DNA of 64,000 nucleotides from Sphingomonas brevis (lineage in GTDB: Bacteria > Pseudomonadota > Alphaproteobacteria > Sphingomonadales > Sphingomonadaceae), in contig NZ_JAMGBB010000001.1 of the NCBI RefSeq assembly GCF_023516505.1, positions 1,674,001 to 1,738,000 on the forward strand, read 5' to 3'. Position numbers and translations under genes: made by a program. Shown here piece by piece: positions 7,096-15,466 of this stretch. Under the pieces are notes generated by a model. That model worked only from the letters and a program-made list of their open reading frames with translations, had not been told where the DNA came from and searched no databases. The first letter of the stretch is position 1. Every line of letters begins with the position of its first letter.

Positions 7096-7581
7096 TCAGG
7101 ACTTTGGCGGCAGCTTCGAATCCTGCGAAGCGACGACCTGCCACTTGCCGTCGCGGAACATCCAGATGTCGTGCCAGATAAGCTGGACGTCGGGCTTGCC
7201 GTCGGCGCGCTTCAGCGACTCCTGCCCCTGTGCGATCACCGTGTCGCCGAAATGGCGGTAGTGCACATAGTCCAGCTTGCTCGACACGAAGGTGCCGTCG
7301 AGCGGCTCGGCCTGGCTCTTGATCTGGTCGGCCTTGGTGCGGGTGTCGCCCCTGGACGACACGCCGGAATAATCATCGGCGAGGATGCGCTCCATCAGGC
7401 CGGGGATCGGCCGAACCGACTGCGCGGCCCAATCTTCCTCGGCCTTCCACATGTAGGCCTCCGACTCCTTGTCGGACGGCCGCTCGGCGGCAGCCGCCTG
7501 CTTGACCTGAGCGGTTCCGTCGCCCTGCGGCGAGCAAGCCGCCATCGCCAGTGCTGCAGCGGTCCAAATCAATTTGTTCAT
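7096..7581 (-). CDS. NTF2-fold (DUF4440/SnoaL-like) lipoprotein
   Basis: A 161-residue protein with a lipoprotein signal peptide ending MAAC at about residue 16. Mature residues 40-155 look like a cone-shaped NTF2-like domain: an N-terminal helix AYMWKAEEDWAAQSV, ILADDYSGVSSRGDTRTK, and strands IWHDIWMFRDGKWQVVASQDS. These folds bind small ligands or act as accessory domains, and the sequence gives no catalytic assignment. It is transcribed alone. Confidence is good in the fold and location, low in the function. Confidence 0.75.
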   Translation of the reverse strand: MNKLIWTAAALAMAACSPQGDGTAQVKQAAAAERPSDKESEAYMWKAEEDWAAQSVRPIPGLMERILADDYSGVSSRGDTRTKADQIKSQAEPLDGTFVSSKLDYVHYRHFGDTVIAQGQESLKRADGKPDVQLIWHDIWMFRDGKWQVVASQDSKLPPKS

Positions 7582-7784
7582 GATGCCCCCCTACTCCCGT
7601 TCCGGGCGGCAGTAGCATGTTACGACCGCTCTCACCCCTGCTTAATCGCCGCCGCACCTGACCGGTGTACATCCAGGCCGGCTCTCGGCGGCTTGCGCAT
7701 TAGGCCGCTGCCCCCCGCTGTGCTACAAGCGCCCCATCGCACGGACGTCCTGACGTAAGCCTATGCGACTGAGAGACCTTTCGC

Positions 7785-7807
7785 GCTCCCGCTTACAACT
7801 CGGGAGC
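7785..7807 (+). other. Hairpin in the 5' leader of the 7820 gene
   Basis: GCTCCCG, a nine-base loop, then CGGGAGC, followed at once by CGATTTTC and, 13 bases after the stem, the ATG at 7820. It could be an intrinsic terminator (attenuator) or a structure that masks the ribosome site. If translation instead starts at the in-frame ATG 7763, the hairpin lies inside coding sequence. Confidence 0.45.
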
Positions 7808-7819
7808 CGATTTTCAGTC

Positions 7820-7969
7820 ATGATCACCAACGACAATCACGTCGACGAGATGGAGCTGGCCCGACTGGGCATCAAGCGCATCCAGTCCAGCATCTTCGCG
7901 TGGGGCGAATATCGGTACTCCAACCTGCGCGACGCGATCGCCGCCGCGAAAAGGGGAGACAGGCGATGA
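7820..7969 (+). CDS. Small hypothetical protein, first of an overlapping pair
   Basis: A 49-residue protein (MITNDNHVDEMELARLGI...) containing a Trp-Gly-aromatic segment WGEYRYSNLRDAIAAAKR. An in-frame ATG at 7763 would add 19 basic residues but would run through a stable hairpin, so 7820 is preferred. The stop overlaps the next start by ATGA. The family was not recognised; the charge pattern and spacing look like a real short gene. Confidence 0.55.
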   Translation: MITNDNHVDEMELARLGIKRIQSSIFAWGEYRYSNLRDAIAAAKRGDRR

Positions 7970-8190
7970 GCCGCGAACTGTTCGTCACGCTCGACGAGGC
8001 CGACGTAGTCAGCCGCTGCCTGGCCGAAAAGGTCGGCATTTCTGCCATCGAAAAACTGCCCGCCGGCGGAACCCGGCTGGTGTGCATGAGCGGCCATGGC
8101 GCCTCCGTCATGACCCGCAAGCTAAAATCGCACCTGATCAAGGAAGCCGTGACCCGGCAGCGGCACCGGCCGACCAGCCCGCTGTGGTAG
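7966..8190 (+). CDS. Small hypothetical protein, second of an overlapping pair
   Basis: A 74-residue protein whose ATG overlaps the preceding stop (ATGA), implying coupling. It begins MSRELFVTLDEADVVSR, has a central hydrophobic-glycine stretch (KLPAGGTRLVCMSGHGASVM) and a basic C-terminus (TRKLKSHLIKEAVTRQRHR). No domain was recognised. A bipartite repeat follows 25 bases after its stop. Confidence 0.6.
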   Translation: MSRELFVTLDEADVVSRCLAEKVGISAIEKLPAGGTRLVCMSGHGASVMTRKLKSHLIKEAVTRQRHRPTSPLW

Positions 8191-8214
8191 GTCACAAGGC
8201 GCCGAGCAGCTGAT

Positions 8215-8303
8215 CGTCACCCCGGACTTCGATCCGGGGTCTGCCTTTAATTCGACCTGGGCAAGCAAGGGAAGGCGGATGCCGGATCAAGTCCGGCATG
8301 ACA
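8215..8303. repeat. Bipartite palindromic intergenic repeat
   Basis: First arm CCCCGGACTTCGATCCGGGG, nearly the same as the element at 4846. Second arm GCCGGATCAAGTCCGGC, then ATGACA. The shared interior includes GGTCTGCCTT and AAGGCGGAT. It lies between two convergent genes. Confidence 0.8.
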
Positions 8304-8310
8304 GGCTAGG

Positions 8311-8559
8311 TCACATGAAAATATGATACGCCCTCGGCGTCCAGCCGGCCCAGCTGGCGACCGCTAGGATGATGACCATCAGCGCCATGGTGAAGACCGT
8401 GATCCCGATGATCGCGTTGCGCTGGTCGCGCTCGTTGCGCTCCTCGATGCTGATCTGCTTGAGCTTTTGCGGCGGTGGATCGCGGCGGATGCGCGACACG
8501 CGCACCTCGCCCGACGCCAGGTTGACGGTCTGCTTCGCGCTCTTGAGCGGACTAGCCAT
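8311..8559 (-). CDS. Small single-pass membrane protein
   Basis: An 82-residue protein. The N-terminal half is basic and hydrophilic (RVSRIRRDPPPQKLKQ, then SIEERNERDQRN) and probably cytoplasmic. One helix follows at about 49-70 (AIIGITVFTMALMVIILAVASW) and a short tail after it. No family was recognised. It stands downstream of the AAA ATPase on the same strand, with 36 bases between. Confidence 0.65.
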   Translation of the reverse strand: MASPLKSAKQTVNLASGEVRVSRIRRDPPPQKLKQISIEERNERDQRNAIIGITVFTMALMVIILAVASWAGWTPRAYHIFM

Positions 8560-8595
8560 GGGCAGGCAAGCTAACCGAAAGCGGTTTCAGAATGG

Positions 8596-9408
8596 TTAGC
8601 TCGGCTGCTGCATCCTGACCCGCTCTTCCGCCGCGCATTTCAGCAGGCCCATGTCGATGTCGCGGGCATCCTCCGCCGCGAGCAGCGCCGCCATCCTGAC
8701 GGCGCGGAGGATCTCGGCGCCGGTCAGGTCGAACCCGCCGGCGAGGCTGCGGAAGTCGACGTCGTCGACCTGGCCCAGCTTCACGGTGCCGAGCAGGCGC
8801 CGCCAAAGCGCCTCGCGCGCTGCCTCGTCGGGCCTGGGGAAGTCAACGATCACGTCGATCCGGCCGAGCGCACTCTGGTCCAGATCCGGGCAATGGTTGG
8901 TGGCGAGGATCGCCAGCCCCTCGAACCGCTCCAGCTTTTGCAACAGGAGGGTTATTTCGAGGTTGGCATAGCGGTCGTGAGCATCCTTGGCCTCGCCTCG
9001 CCGGGCCAGCAGGGCGTCGGCCTCGTCGAACAGCAGGATGGTGCGACTGTCCTCCGTCGCCCTGAACAGCTGCTGCAGATTCTTTTCGGTGTCGGCGACA
9101 TATTTACTGTCGATTGCGGCGAGGTCGATCCGCAAAAGTTCGAAGCCGGTCTGCTTGGCGAGCGCCACCGCCGCCATTGTCTTGCCCGTGCCGCTCGGCC
9201 CCCTGAACAGGGCGCGGAAACCGCCGTCGACGAAGCGGCTGAGGCCCCATTCGCGGAAGATGAAGGGCGGTTGGCAAAGCCAGCCGGCGATCCATGCCAG
9301 CCGCCGCTGCGCCTCTTCGGGCAGGATCAGTTCGTCGGGATCGGTGTCGATCGCGATCCGCCGGGCGCCAAGGGTGCTCAGCTGTTGTTCGTCGATCAGG
9401 CTGGCCAT
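8596..9408 (-). CDS. Solitary AAA ATPase
   Basis: A 270-residue AAA+ ATPase. Walker A GPSGTGKT lies at 70-77, Walker B ILLFDEAD at 124-131, and the sensor-1 region ILATN near 168. An arginine-finger-like R follows in LGRIDVIVDFPRPD. The lid helices end near 255. The N-terminal 60 residues carry no substrate domain, as in the single-domain ATPases linked to contractile-injection or phage-tail clusters and other AAA remodelers. No tail or injection genes are present here, so the substrate is unknown. It may be cotranscribed with the small membrane protein downstream. Confidence 0.85.
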   Translation of the reverse strand: MASLIDEQQLSTLGARRIAIDTDPDELILPEEAQRRLAWIAGWLCQPPFIFREWGLSRFVDGGFRALFRGPSGTGKTMAAVALAKQTGFELLRIDLAAIDSKYVADTEKNLQQLFRATEDSRTILLFDEADALLARRGEAKDAHDRYANLEITLLLQKLERFEGLAILATNHCPDLDQSALGRIDVIVDFPRPDEAAREALWRRLLGTVKLGQVDDVDFRSLAGGFDLTGAEILRAVRMAALLAAEDARDIDMGLLKCAAEERVRMQQPS

Positions 9409-9474
9409 CGGCAGTGCCCCCGCTTGGTCCGTCTCGCTTTTGCTTTAGTGAATGTCGGGCGAGAGGGGAATTGA

Positions 9475-9891
9475 ATGACTGACGAAGAAGAAGTCGGCGC
9501 CGTGATCGACGAGATGTACGGAATGATCTCGGGCCCGGCCGGCCCACGCGACTGGAGCCGCCAGGCCAATTGTTTCCTGCCCGAGGCGCGGCAGGTGCGA
9601 ACCTTCGTCGACCAACAGGGCCGGCCGGGAATGCTGGCGATGACCCTCGACGAATATCGCGATAACACCACGCCCTTCTTTGCCGCGAACGCCTTCTACG
9701 AGGTCGAGACCAGCCGCCGCATCGACCTGTTCGGCAACATCGCCCATGTGTGGAGCGGCTATGAAGCGCGCACCTCTCCCGACGATGCGACGCCTGAGCG
9801 GCGGGGGATCAACTCGATCCAGCTGTTCAACCATCCCGAGCATGGCTGGAGGATATTGGCGATGGTGTGGGATAACGAACGGCAGCACTGA
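9475..9891 (+). CDS. SnoaL/NTF2-like protein
   Basis: A 138-residue cytosolic protein with a helical start (EEEVGAVIDEMYGMISGP), then DWSRQANCFLPEARQV and the strand pattern FGNIAHVWSGYEART, GINSIQLFNH and WRILAMVWDNE typical of NTF2-like domains. Such domains bind small hydrophobic ligands or act as isomerases/cyclases; no catalytic set can be assigned. It is divergent from the AAA ATPase gene with a 66-base gap that probably contains both promoters. Confidence 0.75.
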   Translation: MTDEEEVGAVIDEMYGMISGPAGPRDWSRQANCFLPEARQVRTFVDQQGRPGMLAMTLDEYRDNTTPFFAANAFYEVETSRRIDLFGNIAHVWSGYEARTSPDDATPERRGINSIQLFNHPEHGWRILAMVWDNERQH

Positions 9892-9906
9892 TGTCCGGGG
9901 GACATC
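9890..9906. terminator. Short hairpin between convergent genes
   Basis: GATGTCC, loop GGG, GGACATC directly after the stop at 9891, with the convergent gene ending at 9925. There is no T-tract, so it is only a possible bidirectional terminator. Confidence 0.35.
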
Positions 9907-9924
9907 GGTGTCCGTTCGTCAATG

Positions 9925-10134
9925 CTAGACCAGCAGCCAGCCGAGCGCCGCGAAGCCGATCAGCACCGCACCCGCAATCGCCGCCTTAAGGCGCAGCTTG
10001 CGCTGCTGCCGCATCTGCTCCAGCCGCCTGACGAACGATGGCCGCACCGCCTGGGTCATGCCCTTGATGCGCATGCGGGCGGAGGTTCCCCAGCCGGGCC
10101 GGTTGCGGCGGCGGAATCGCAAATATTTGCTCAC
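9925..10134 (-). CDS. Small basic single-pass membrane protein
   Basis: A 69-residue protein. Residues 1-48 are very basic (KYLRFRRRNRPGWG, then VRRLEQMRQQRKLRLK) and would lie in the cytoplasm, perhaps touching nucleic acid or anionic lipid. One helix follows at 50-68 (AAIAGAVLIGFAALGWLLV) to the C-terminus, a tail-anchored topology. No family was recognised. Confidence 0.6.
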   Translation of the reverse strand: MSKYLRFRRRNRPGWGTSARMRIKGMTQAVRPSFVRRLEQMRQQRKLRLKAAIAGAVLIGFAALGWLLV

Positions 10135-10173
10135 GGTCGCGAACCTGTCAGAATTTCGGCGGGACGCAATTGG

Positions 10174-11001
10174 TTAAGCCGCGATGGCCCCAACTGGCAC
10201 AGCGGGGCGCTGCTTGCCCCGGTTCCAGCCCGCCCAGGCGGTCAGGGCGCCGATTACGAAGCCGGTCAGCCACACCGACAGGCTCGGAACGGCGGCGATG
10301 AGGGTGAGGAACGGCTTAAGCGCTGCCCAGTCGCCCAGTAAGAGCATGGTGATCATTTGCGCTACGATGAACCCCGCCGCGACCATGAACGGCAAGGCCC
10401 GGTTGCGATATTTCCAGCAGACCAGCAGGATGAACAGCAGCTCCAGCGCCATCGAAACCTCGATCGACGCCAGGATCAGCCAGAAATCGGCGGGACCCCG
10501 GATGGTAAGGCCCGGCAGCTCCAGGTTGAGGAGGATTCGACTGAACGGCGATTCGAACAGGAACAGCGGCGTCACCAGCATATAGCCGGCGTGGAGCCAC
10601 ACCTTCCGCCGGTGCTTGAGCGCCCGATAGTAGAAAGTGACATAGGCGGCGATGGCGATCGCCATGCCGATCAGGAACGATCCGCCGAACATCACCCGGG
10701 TCGGATCATTGGCCGCGACAAAGCCCTTGGCAGTAACGTCGATGATCCCGGCGAATCCCGCGATCAGGAAGGGGAACAGGAACAGGCTCGCCTTGCCGAC
10801 GGCCCGGTGCAGCGGAAGCTGATCCTTGTGCACCGCGACGCTCTGGAACAGCACCATCGCCACCCACAAAGTGGCGGCGACGCCATGGGCGTGGAACTGC
10901 CACGGCACCTCGGTCCACTTGGCGAAATAGCTCGGCCAGAAGCCGACCGCGATGACCGCCAGAACGAACAGGACGTAATAAGGCGCGTTGCGATATGGCA
11001 T
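10174..11001 (-). CDS. Seven-helix membrane protein, unknown
   Basis: A 275-residue protein beginning MPYRNAPYYV, chosen because an AGGGGGGAA ribosome site lies nine bases before this ATG; a longer frame to 11106 lacks one. About seven hydrophobic helices are visible. Several carry histidines (FHAHGV near 35, HRRKVWLHAGYM near 125), reminiscent of DUF2306-like or haem-binding membrane proteins. No catalytic motif was recognised. It is transcribed alone, divergent from the secreted-protein gene at 11168. Confidence 0.75.
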   Translation of the reverse strand: MPYRNAPYYVLFVLAVIAVGFWPSYFAKWTEVPWQFHAHGVAATLWVAMVLFQSVAVHKDQLPLHRAVGKASLFLFPFLIAGFAGIIDVTAKGFVAANDPTRVMFGGSFLIGMAIAIAAYVTFYYRALKHRRKVWLHAGYMLVTPLFLFESPFSRILLNLELPGLTIRGPADFWLILASIEVSMALELLFILLVCWKYRNRALPFMVAAGFIVAQMITMLLLGDWAALKPFLTLIAAVPSLSVWLTGFVIGALTAWAGWNRGKQRPAVPVGAIAA

Positions 11002-11167
11002 GGGCGCGCTTCCCCCCTCTTTTCGAGCCTGATCGCATAGCATGAAACCGCCGCGCATGCGCCAAAATCGCCGCCGCGGCACCAGTATTAACGATGATTG
11101 CAACAAGAGCCGCCGCTCCTAAGTTCTCCGCGCGTCCGAAATGGACGATCAGAGAAGGAGCGAGCTG

Positions 11168-11512
11168 ATGCGTGCTCTCTTGCTTGGCCTTGCGGCGTCG
11201 GCCGCGGCCATCCTCCCCGCGCCGGTGGCGGCGGAACAGTCAGACCATATGACGTTCGTCGCCAGGCCCGCCACGTCGTTCCATGGCGGGATCTCGGGCC
11301 GGGGCAATGATCGCGGTTTCCGCCACAGTCGCGGCGACGGCGATGGTGCGCTGCTATATTATGACCGCGAATATCAGGGCGACACCGCCTGGCGGTCGAA
11401 CAGCTTCAACGACTGGTGGCACGACCGGCCGGACAGAGCCTATCCGCGCTGGATGATGAGCAACCAGAATTGCGACCGAATGTGGTGGTCGGGCGGCGCT
11501 TTCCACTGCTGA
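11168..11512 (+). CDS. Secreted hypothetical protein
   Basis: A 114-residue protein. The ATG follows an AAGGAG site by eight bases; an ATG at 11141 is in frame but would place that site inside the gene. A signal peptide covers about 1-22 (ending PVAAEQ). The mature part is rich in Gly, Arg, Asp and Trp (GGISGRGNDRGFRHSRGDGD; NSFNDWWHDRPDRAYPRW) and ends with two cysteines (NCDRMWWSGGAFHC) that could form a disulphide. The function was not recognised. Confidence 0.65.
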   Translation: MRALLLGLAASAAAILPAPVAAEQSDHMTFVARPATSFHGGISGRGNDRGFRHSRGDGDGALLYYDREYQGDTAWRSNSFNDWWHDRPDRAYPRWMMSNQNCDRMWWSGGAFHC

Positions 11513-11524
11513 CCCAGGTCGGTC

Positions 11525-13603
11525 TCAGTCGGCCAATTGCGTGACCACGAAGGCATAGGCTTCGGCCAGCTCGTGGAGCGAATTCCAGCGGCCTGACTTG
11601 CCGCCATGACCGGCGCCCATGTTGATCTTGAGGAGCAACAGATTGGCGTCGGTCTTGGTGGCGCGCAGCTTTGCAGCCCATTTCGCCGGCTCCCAATAGG
11701 TGACGCGCGGGTCGGTAAGCCCGCCGGTGATCAGCATCGCCGGATAGGGCTTGGCCTCGATATTGTCATAGGGACTGTAGCTTTTGATCAGGTCGAACGC
11801 CGCCTTGTCGGTGATCGGATTGCCCCATTCGGTCCATTCGCCCGGCGTCAGTGGCAGCGTATCGTCGAGCATCGTGTTCAATACATCGACGAACGGCACG
11901 TCGGCGACCACCGCGCCATAGAGTTCACCAGCCTGGTTGACCGCGGCGCCCATCAGCTCGCCGCCGGCGGATCCTCCCTGCGCCGCAACCCGGCCTGGCC
12001 TGGCATAGCCCTCGGCGATTAACCCGCGGGTCACGTCGACGAAGTCGTTGAAGGCATTGGTACGGGACTTAAGCTTGCCGTCGAGGAACCATTGGTAACC
12101 AAGGTCGTCGCCGCCGCGGATGTGGGCGATCGCGAAGGCGAAGCCGCGGTCGACCAGGCTGAGGCGCGAAGTCGAAAAGCTGGGAGGGATGGCGAAGCCG
12201 TAAGCGCCATAGCCATAAACGAACAGCTTGCCGCCGCCGTCCTTGGCGAAGTCCCTCCGGCGAAGCACTGACACCGGCACCTGCTTGCCGTCGCGCGCCG
12301 CGATCAACAGGCGCTCGGTGACATATTGGCTGGCGTCATAGCCTGACGGGATTTCCTGGACCTTGCGGACGTCGAGCCGCCTGTCGGCCGGATGATAGTC
12401 ATAGACCGTTGCCGGCGTGACCATCGACGAATAGGCGAGACGGTAGCTGTCGGGCGCATATTCGGGGTTTCCGGTAAAGCTGGCGCTGTAGCTCGCCTCG
12501 CCGAACGGCACTCGCTCCTGCCCGCCGGTTGCATAATCACGCAGGAGCAGCTGATCGAGCCCGTCGACCCGCGCCGTGACCAGCAGATGATCGCGGTGGC
12601 TGGTGACTCCGCGAAGGTAGGTGCGGTCGCTGCCGGCGACCAGTTCGCTCCAGTCGCCCGGCCTGGCCGGGTCGGCGGTGACGATCCGAAAATTCACATG
12701 GTTGTCGTTGGTCAGGATCCACAGCTTTCCGTGCGCGGCATCGGCCTCATATTGTACCTCGGCCGCGCGCGGCCTGATCAGCGTCAGCGGTGCGGTTGGA
12801 TCGCTCGCCCCAACAAAGCGGAGCTCGTTCGAGCTGTTGTTGCCGGTCGAAACGAAGATCAGGCTGTCATCGGTCGACCGCGCCGCGCCGACCGAGAAGG
12901 CGATGTCGTCCTTTTCCTCATAGATCGTCAACGCCTTGGCCGGATCGTCGCCGATGCGATGATATTGGGCCCTGTAGGATCGCCACTGATCATTGACTTC
13001 GGTAAATACCAAGCCTTTGGAATCATTGGTCCAAACCGGATTGCCAATGCCGACCTTGGTCACCGTTTCAATGTCTTCGCCGGTTAACAGGTCGCGGACC
13101 ACCAGCTTGAACCGTTCCGAACCATCGTCGTCGGCCAGCGTTGCCAGCAGCTTGCCGTCGGGACTGACCGCAAAAGCGCCGAGCCGGTAATATTCCTTGC
13201 CCTCCGCTTCCTTATTTTCGCTGTAGATCAGCTGCTCATCGCCGCCGCTGGCCGGCCCTTCGGCTCCGCTCAGGACAGGCTTGCGGTACCAGTCGCGATA
13301 CTGCGTGCCTTCCTTGAACGCCGACCAGTAAAGCCAGTCGCCATCCTTGATCGGGACCGAGGCGTCATCCTCCTTGATCCGCCCTTTCATCTCCTGGAAC
13401 AGCTCTTCGACCAGGCCCTGGTGCGGCTTCATCGCCGCGTCGAAATAGGCATTCTCGGCCTTGAGGTAGTCGAGCACCTCCGGGTCCTGCACATTGGGGT
13501 AATTGGGATCGCGCAGCCAATGCCAGGGATCGTCCCACTGCACGCCGTGCGCTTCGTTCACATGCGGCTTGCGGGCGGCGATCGGTGGATTTTCGGTTGT
13601 CAT
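11525..13603 (-). CDS. ptrB: Oligopeptidase B (S9A serine peptidase)
   Basis: A 692-residue prolyl-oligopeptidase-family enzyme that cuts short peptides after basic residues, in the cytoplasm. The N-terminal half is the seven-bladed propeller and the C-terminal third an α/β hydrolase. The nucleophile Ser lies in QGGSAGGELMG, the Asp in TGGLTDPRV and the His in NMGAGHGGKSG. Acidic residues typical of the basic-specific subgroup are present in the propeller and hydrolase regions. Residues 110-117 (VLSGAEGP) are an in-frame insertion encoded by a dispersed 22-bp palindromic element. Divergent from pepP, so two peptidases share one 66-base promoter region. Confidence 0.93.
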   Translation of the reverse strand: MTTENPPIAARKPHVNEAHGVQWDDPWHWLRDPNYPNVQDPEVLDYLKAENAYFDAAMKPHQGLVEELFQEMKGRIKEDDASVPIKDGDWLYWSAFKEGTQYRDWYRKPVLSGAEGPASGGDEQLIYSENKEAEGKEYYRLGAFAVSPDGKLLATLADDDGSERFKLVVRDLLTGEDIETVTKVGIGNPVWTNDSKGLVFTEVNDQWRSYRAQYHRIGDDPAKALTIYEEKDDIAFSVGAARSTDDSLIFVSTGNNSSNELRFVGASDPTAPLTLIRPRAAEVQYEADAAHGKLWILTNDNHVNFRIVTADPARPGDWSELVAGSDRTYLRGVTSHRDHLLVTARVDGLDQLLLRDYATGGQERVPFGEASYSASFTGNPEYAPDSYRLAYSSMVTPATVYDYHPADRRLDVRKVQEIPSGYDASQYVTERLLIAARDGKQVPVSVLRRRDFAKDGGGKLFVYGYGAYGFAIPPSFSTSRLSLVDRGFAFAIAHIRGGDDLGYQWFLDGKLKSRTNAFNDFVDVTRGLIAEGYARPGRVAAQGGSAGGELMGAAVNQAGELYGAVVADVPFVDVLNTMLDDTLPLTPGEWTEWGNPITDKAAFDLIKSYSPYDNIEAKPYPAMLITGGLTDPRVTYWEPAKWAAKLRATKTDANLLLLKINMGAGHGGKSGRWNSLHELAEAYAFVVTQLAD
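13257..13278 (-). repeat. Dispersed element inside ptrB coding sequence
   Basis: On the minus strand the sequence CCTGAGCGGAGCCGAAGG, read in the ptrB frame as VLSGAEGP. A copy with 19 of 22 matching bases lies at 58336 in an intergenic space. The insertion is in a surface propeller region, between WYRKP and ASGGDEQLIY. Confidence 0.65.
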
Positions 13604-13669
13604 CGGGCTTCCTGATGCAAGGCAAAGCGACTATCTGCCTTCCTCATACAAAGAGCCTGAAAGATTGCC

Positions 13670-15466
13670 ATGTCCTCTTATGCCGACCGCCTTGCCGCCC
13701 TCCGCCAGCAGCTGAAGGAGGACCGCCTCGACGGGTTCGTCGTGCCGCTGACCGACGAACATATGAGCGAATATGTCGGTAGCTACGCCCAGCGGCTGGC
13801 GTGGCTGACCGGCTTCAAGGGCTCGGCTGGTTCGGCGGTTGTGCTGCCCGAGGAAGCGGCAATCTTCACCGACGGCCGCTACACGATCCAGGTGCGGCAG
13901 CAGGTCTCGCCGACCGAATGGAGCTATCAGTCGGTTCCGGAAACCAGCATTTCGCAATGGCTTAGGGAAAAGGCCCCGGAGGGCGCCAGGATCGGTTACG
14001 ACCCGTGGCTGCATACGGCCGACTGGGTCAAGCAGGCGACGGCACAGCTGGCAGCCAAGGGCGCCGAGCTGGTCGCGGTCAAGCGCAATCCGATCGACGC
14101 GGTGTGGGCTGACCAGCCGGAGCCGTCGAAGGCTCGCCTGGCGGTCCAGTCTGACGAATTCGCCGGCAAGAATTCCGCGGAAAAGCGCCATGAAATGGCC
14201 GACTGGCTGCATAGGGAGGGCGCCGACGCGGCCGTATTGGCGGCGCTGGATTCAATCGCCTGGACCTTCAACGTGCGCGGCCAGGACGTCACCCACACGC
14301 CGGTCGCGCTGGCTTTTGCGGTGGTCAATGACGACGGAACCGCGGACCTGTTCGTCGAAGGCCAGAAGGTCGGCGACGATGTCCGCGCCCACCTTGGCAA
14401 TGGCGTCCGGCTGCACGAACGCGAGGATTTCGAGACGTTCCTCCGCTCATTGAACGGCAAGCTGGTGGCGGTCGATCCGGAACGGTCGGTAGCGGCAATC
14501 AGCCAGGCGCTCGACGAGGGCGGGGCGAGGATCCTCAGCCGCCGCGATCCGGCGGTACTGCCCAAGGCGATCAAGAATGAGGTCGAAGTTGCCGGCCACC
14601 ATGCGGCCCAGGCTCGCGACGGCGCGGCGGTTTCGCGCTTCCTGCGCTGGATCGAGGAAGAGGCGCCGCAGGGCGGGCTCGACGAAATCATTGCCCAGGA
14701 CAAGCTGCTCAGCCTTCGCCAGGACCTCGGCAGCCTCAAGGACCTGAGCTTCGATACTATCTCGGCGTTCGGACCGAACGGCGCACTCCCCCATTACAAG
14801 GGCACCGAGGAATCCAACCTGCCGTTCACCACCGGCACGCTCTATTTGGTCGATAGCGGCGGCCAGTATCAGGACGGCACCACCGACATTACGCGCACCG
14901 TGCCGATCGGCGAGCCGACGGCGGAAATGATCGATCGCAACACAAGGGTGCTGCAGGGCCATATCGCGATCGCCACTGCGCTGTTCCCCAAGGGTACGCG
15001 CGGGTCGCAGCTCGACAGTTTCGCCCGGCGGCCGCTGTGGGAAATCGGTTGCGACTATGCCCATGGTACCGGCCATGGCGTCGGCGCCTTCCTAGCGGTG
15101 CATGAAGGTCCGCAGCGGATTTCGCCGGTCGGCAGCTCGCAGTCGGGCGGGGACGAGCCGCTCCAGGCCGGAATGATCATTTCCAACGAGCCCGGCTATT
15201 ACAAGCAGGGCGAATATGGGATCCGCATAGAGAATCTCGTTCTGGTCGTCGACAAGGGCATGGGAGCGGACAAGGAGCTGCTGGGGTTCGAGACGCTGAC
15301 TTTCGTTCCGATCGACAAGCGCCTGATCGATGCCTCGATGCTGTCGGACAGGGAGCTCGACTGGCTCAACCATTATCATGCCGAGGTGTTGGCCAAGATC
15401 GGGCCGCAACTTACTGGGGAGGACAAGGCATGGCTCGAAAAGCAATGCGCGCCGCTAAGCCGCTAG
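13670..15466 (+). CDS. pepP: Xaa-Pro aminopeptidase (M24B)
   Basis: A 598-residue creatinase-fold metallopeptidase of the long (eukaryote-like) aminopeptidase P class, removing N-terminal residues before proline. There are three domains: two creatinase-like N-terminal domains (1-300) and the pita-bread catalytic domain (about 300-540), followed by a short C-terminal extension. Metal ligands visible are Asp in LYLVDSGGQY, Asp in DGTTDITRT, His in HGTGHGVG, Glu in ISNEPGYY and Glu in GIRIENLV. It is cytoplasmic, with no signal peptide. The last 37 bases overlap a possible small membrane gene. Confidence 0.94.
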   Translation: MSSYADRLAALRQQLKEDRLDGFVVPLTDEHMSEYVGSYAQRLAWLTGFKGSAGSAVVLPEEAAIFTDGRYTIQVRQQVSPTEWSYQSVPETSISQWLREKAPEGARIGYDPWLHTADWVKQATAQLAAKGAELVAVKRNPIDAVWADQPEPSKARLAVQSDEFAGKNSAEKRHEMADWLHREGADAAVLAALDSIAWTFNVRGQDVTHTPVALAFAVVNDDGTADLFVEGQKVGDDVRAHLGNGVRLHEREDFETFLRSLNGKLVAVDPERSVAAISQALDEGGARILSRRDPAVLPKAIKNEVEVAGHHAAQARDGAAVSRFLRWIEEEAPQGGLDEIIAQDKLLSLRQDLGSLKDLSFDTISAFGPNGALPHYKGTEESNLPFTTGTLYLVDSGGQYQDGTTDITRTVPIGEPTAEMIDRNTRVLQGHIAIATALFPKGTRGSQLDSFARRPLWEIGCDYAHGTGHGVGAFLAVHEGPQRISPVGSSQSGGDEPLQAGMIISNEPGYYKQGEYGIRIENLVLVVDKGMGADKELLGFETLTFVPIDKRLIDASMLSDRELDWLNHYHAEVLAKIGPQLTGEDKAWLEKQCAPLSR

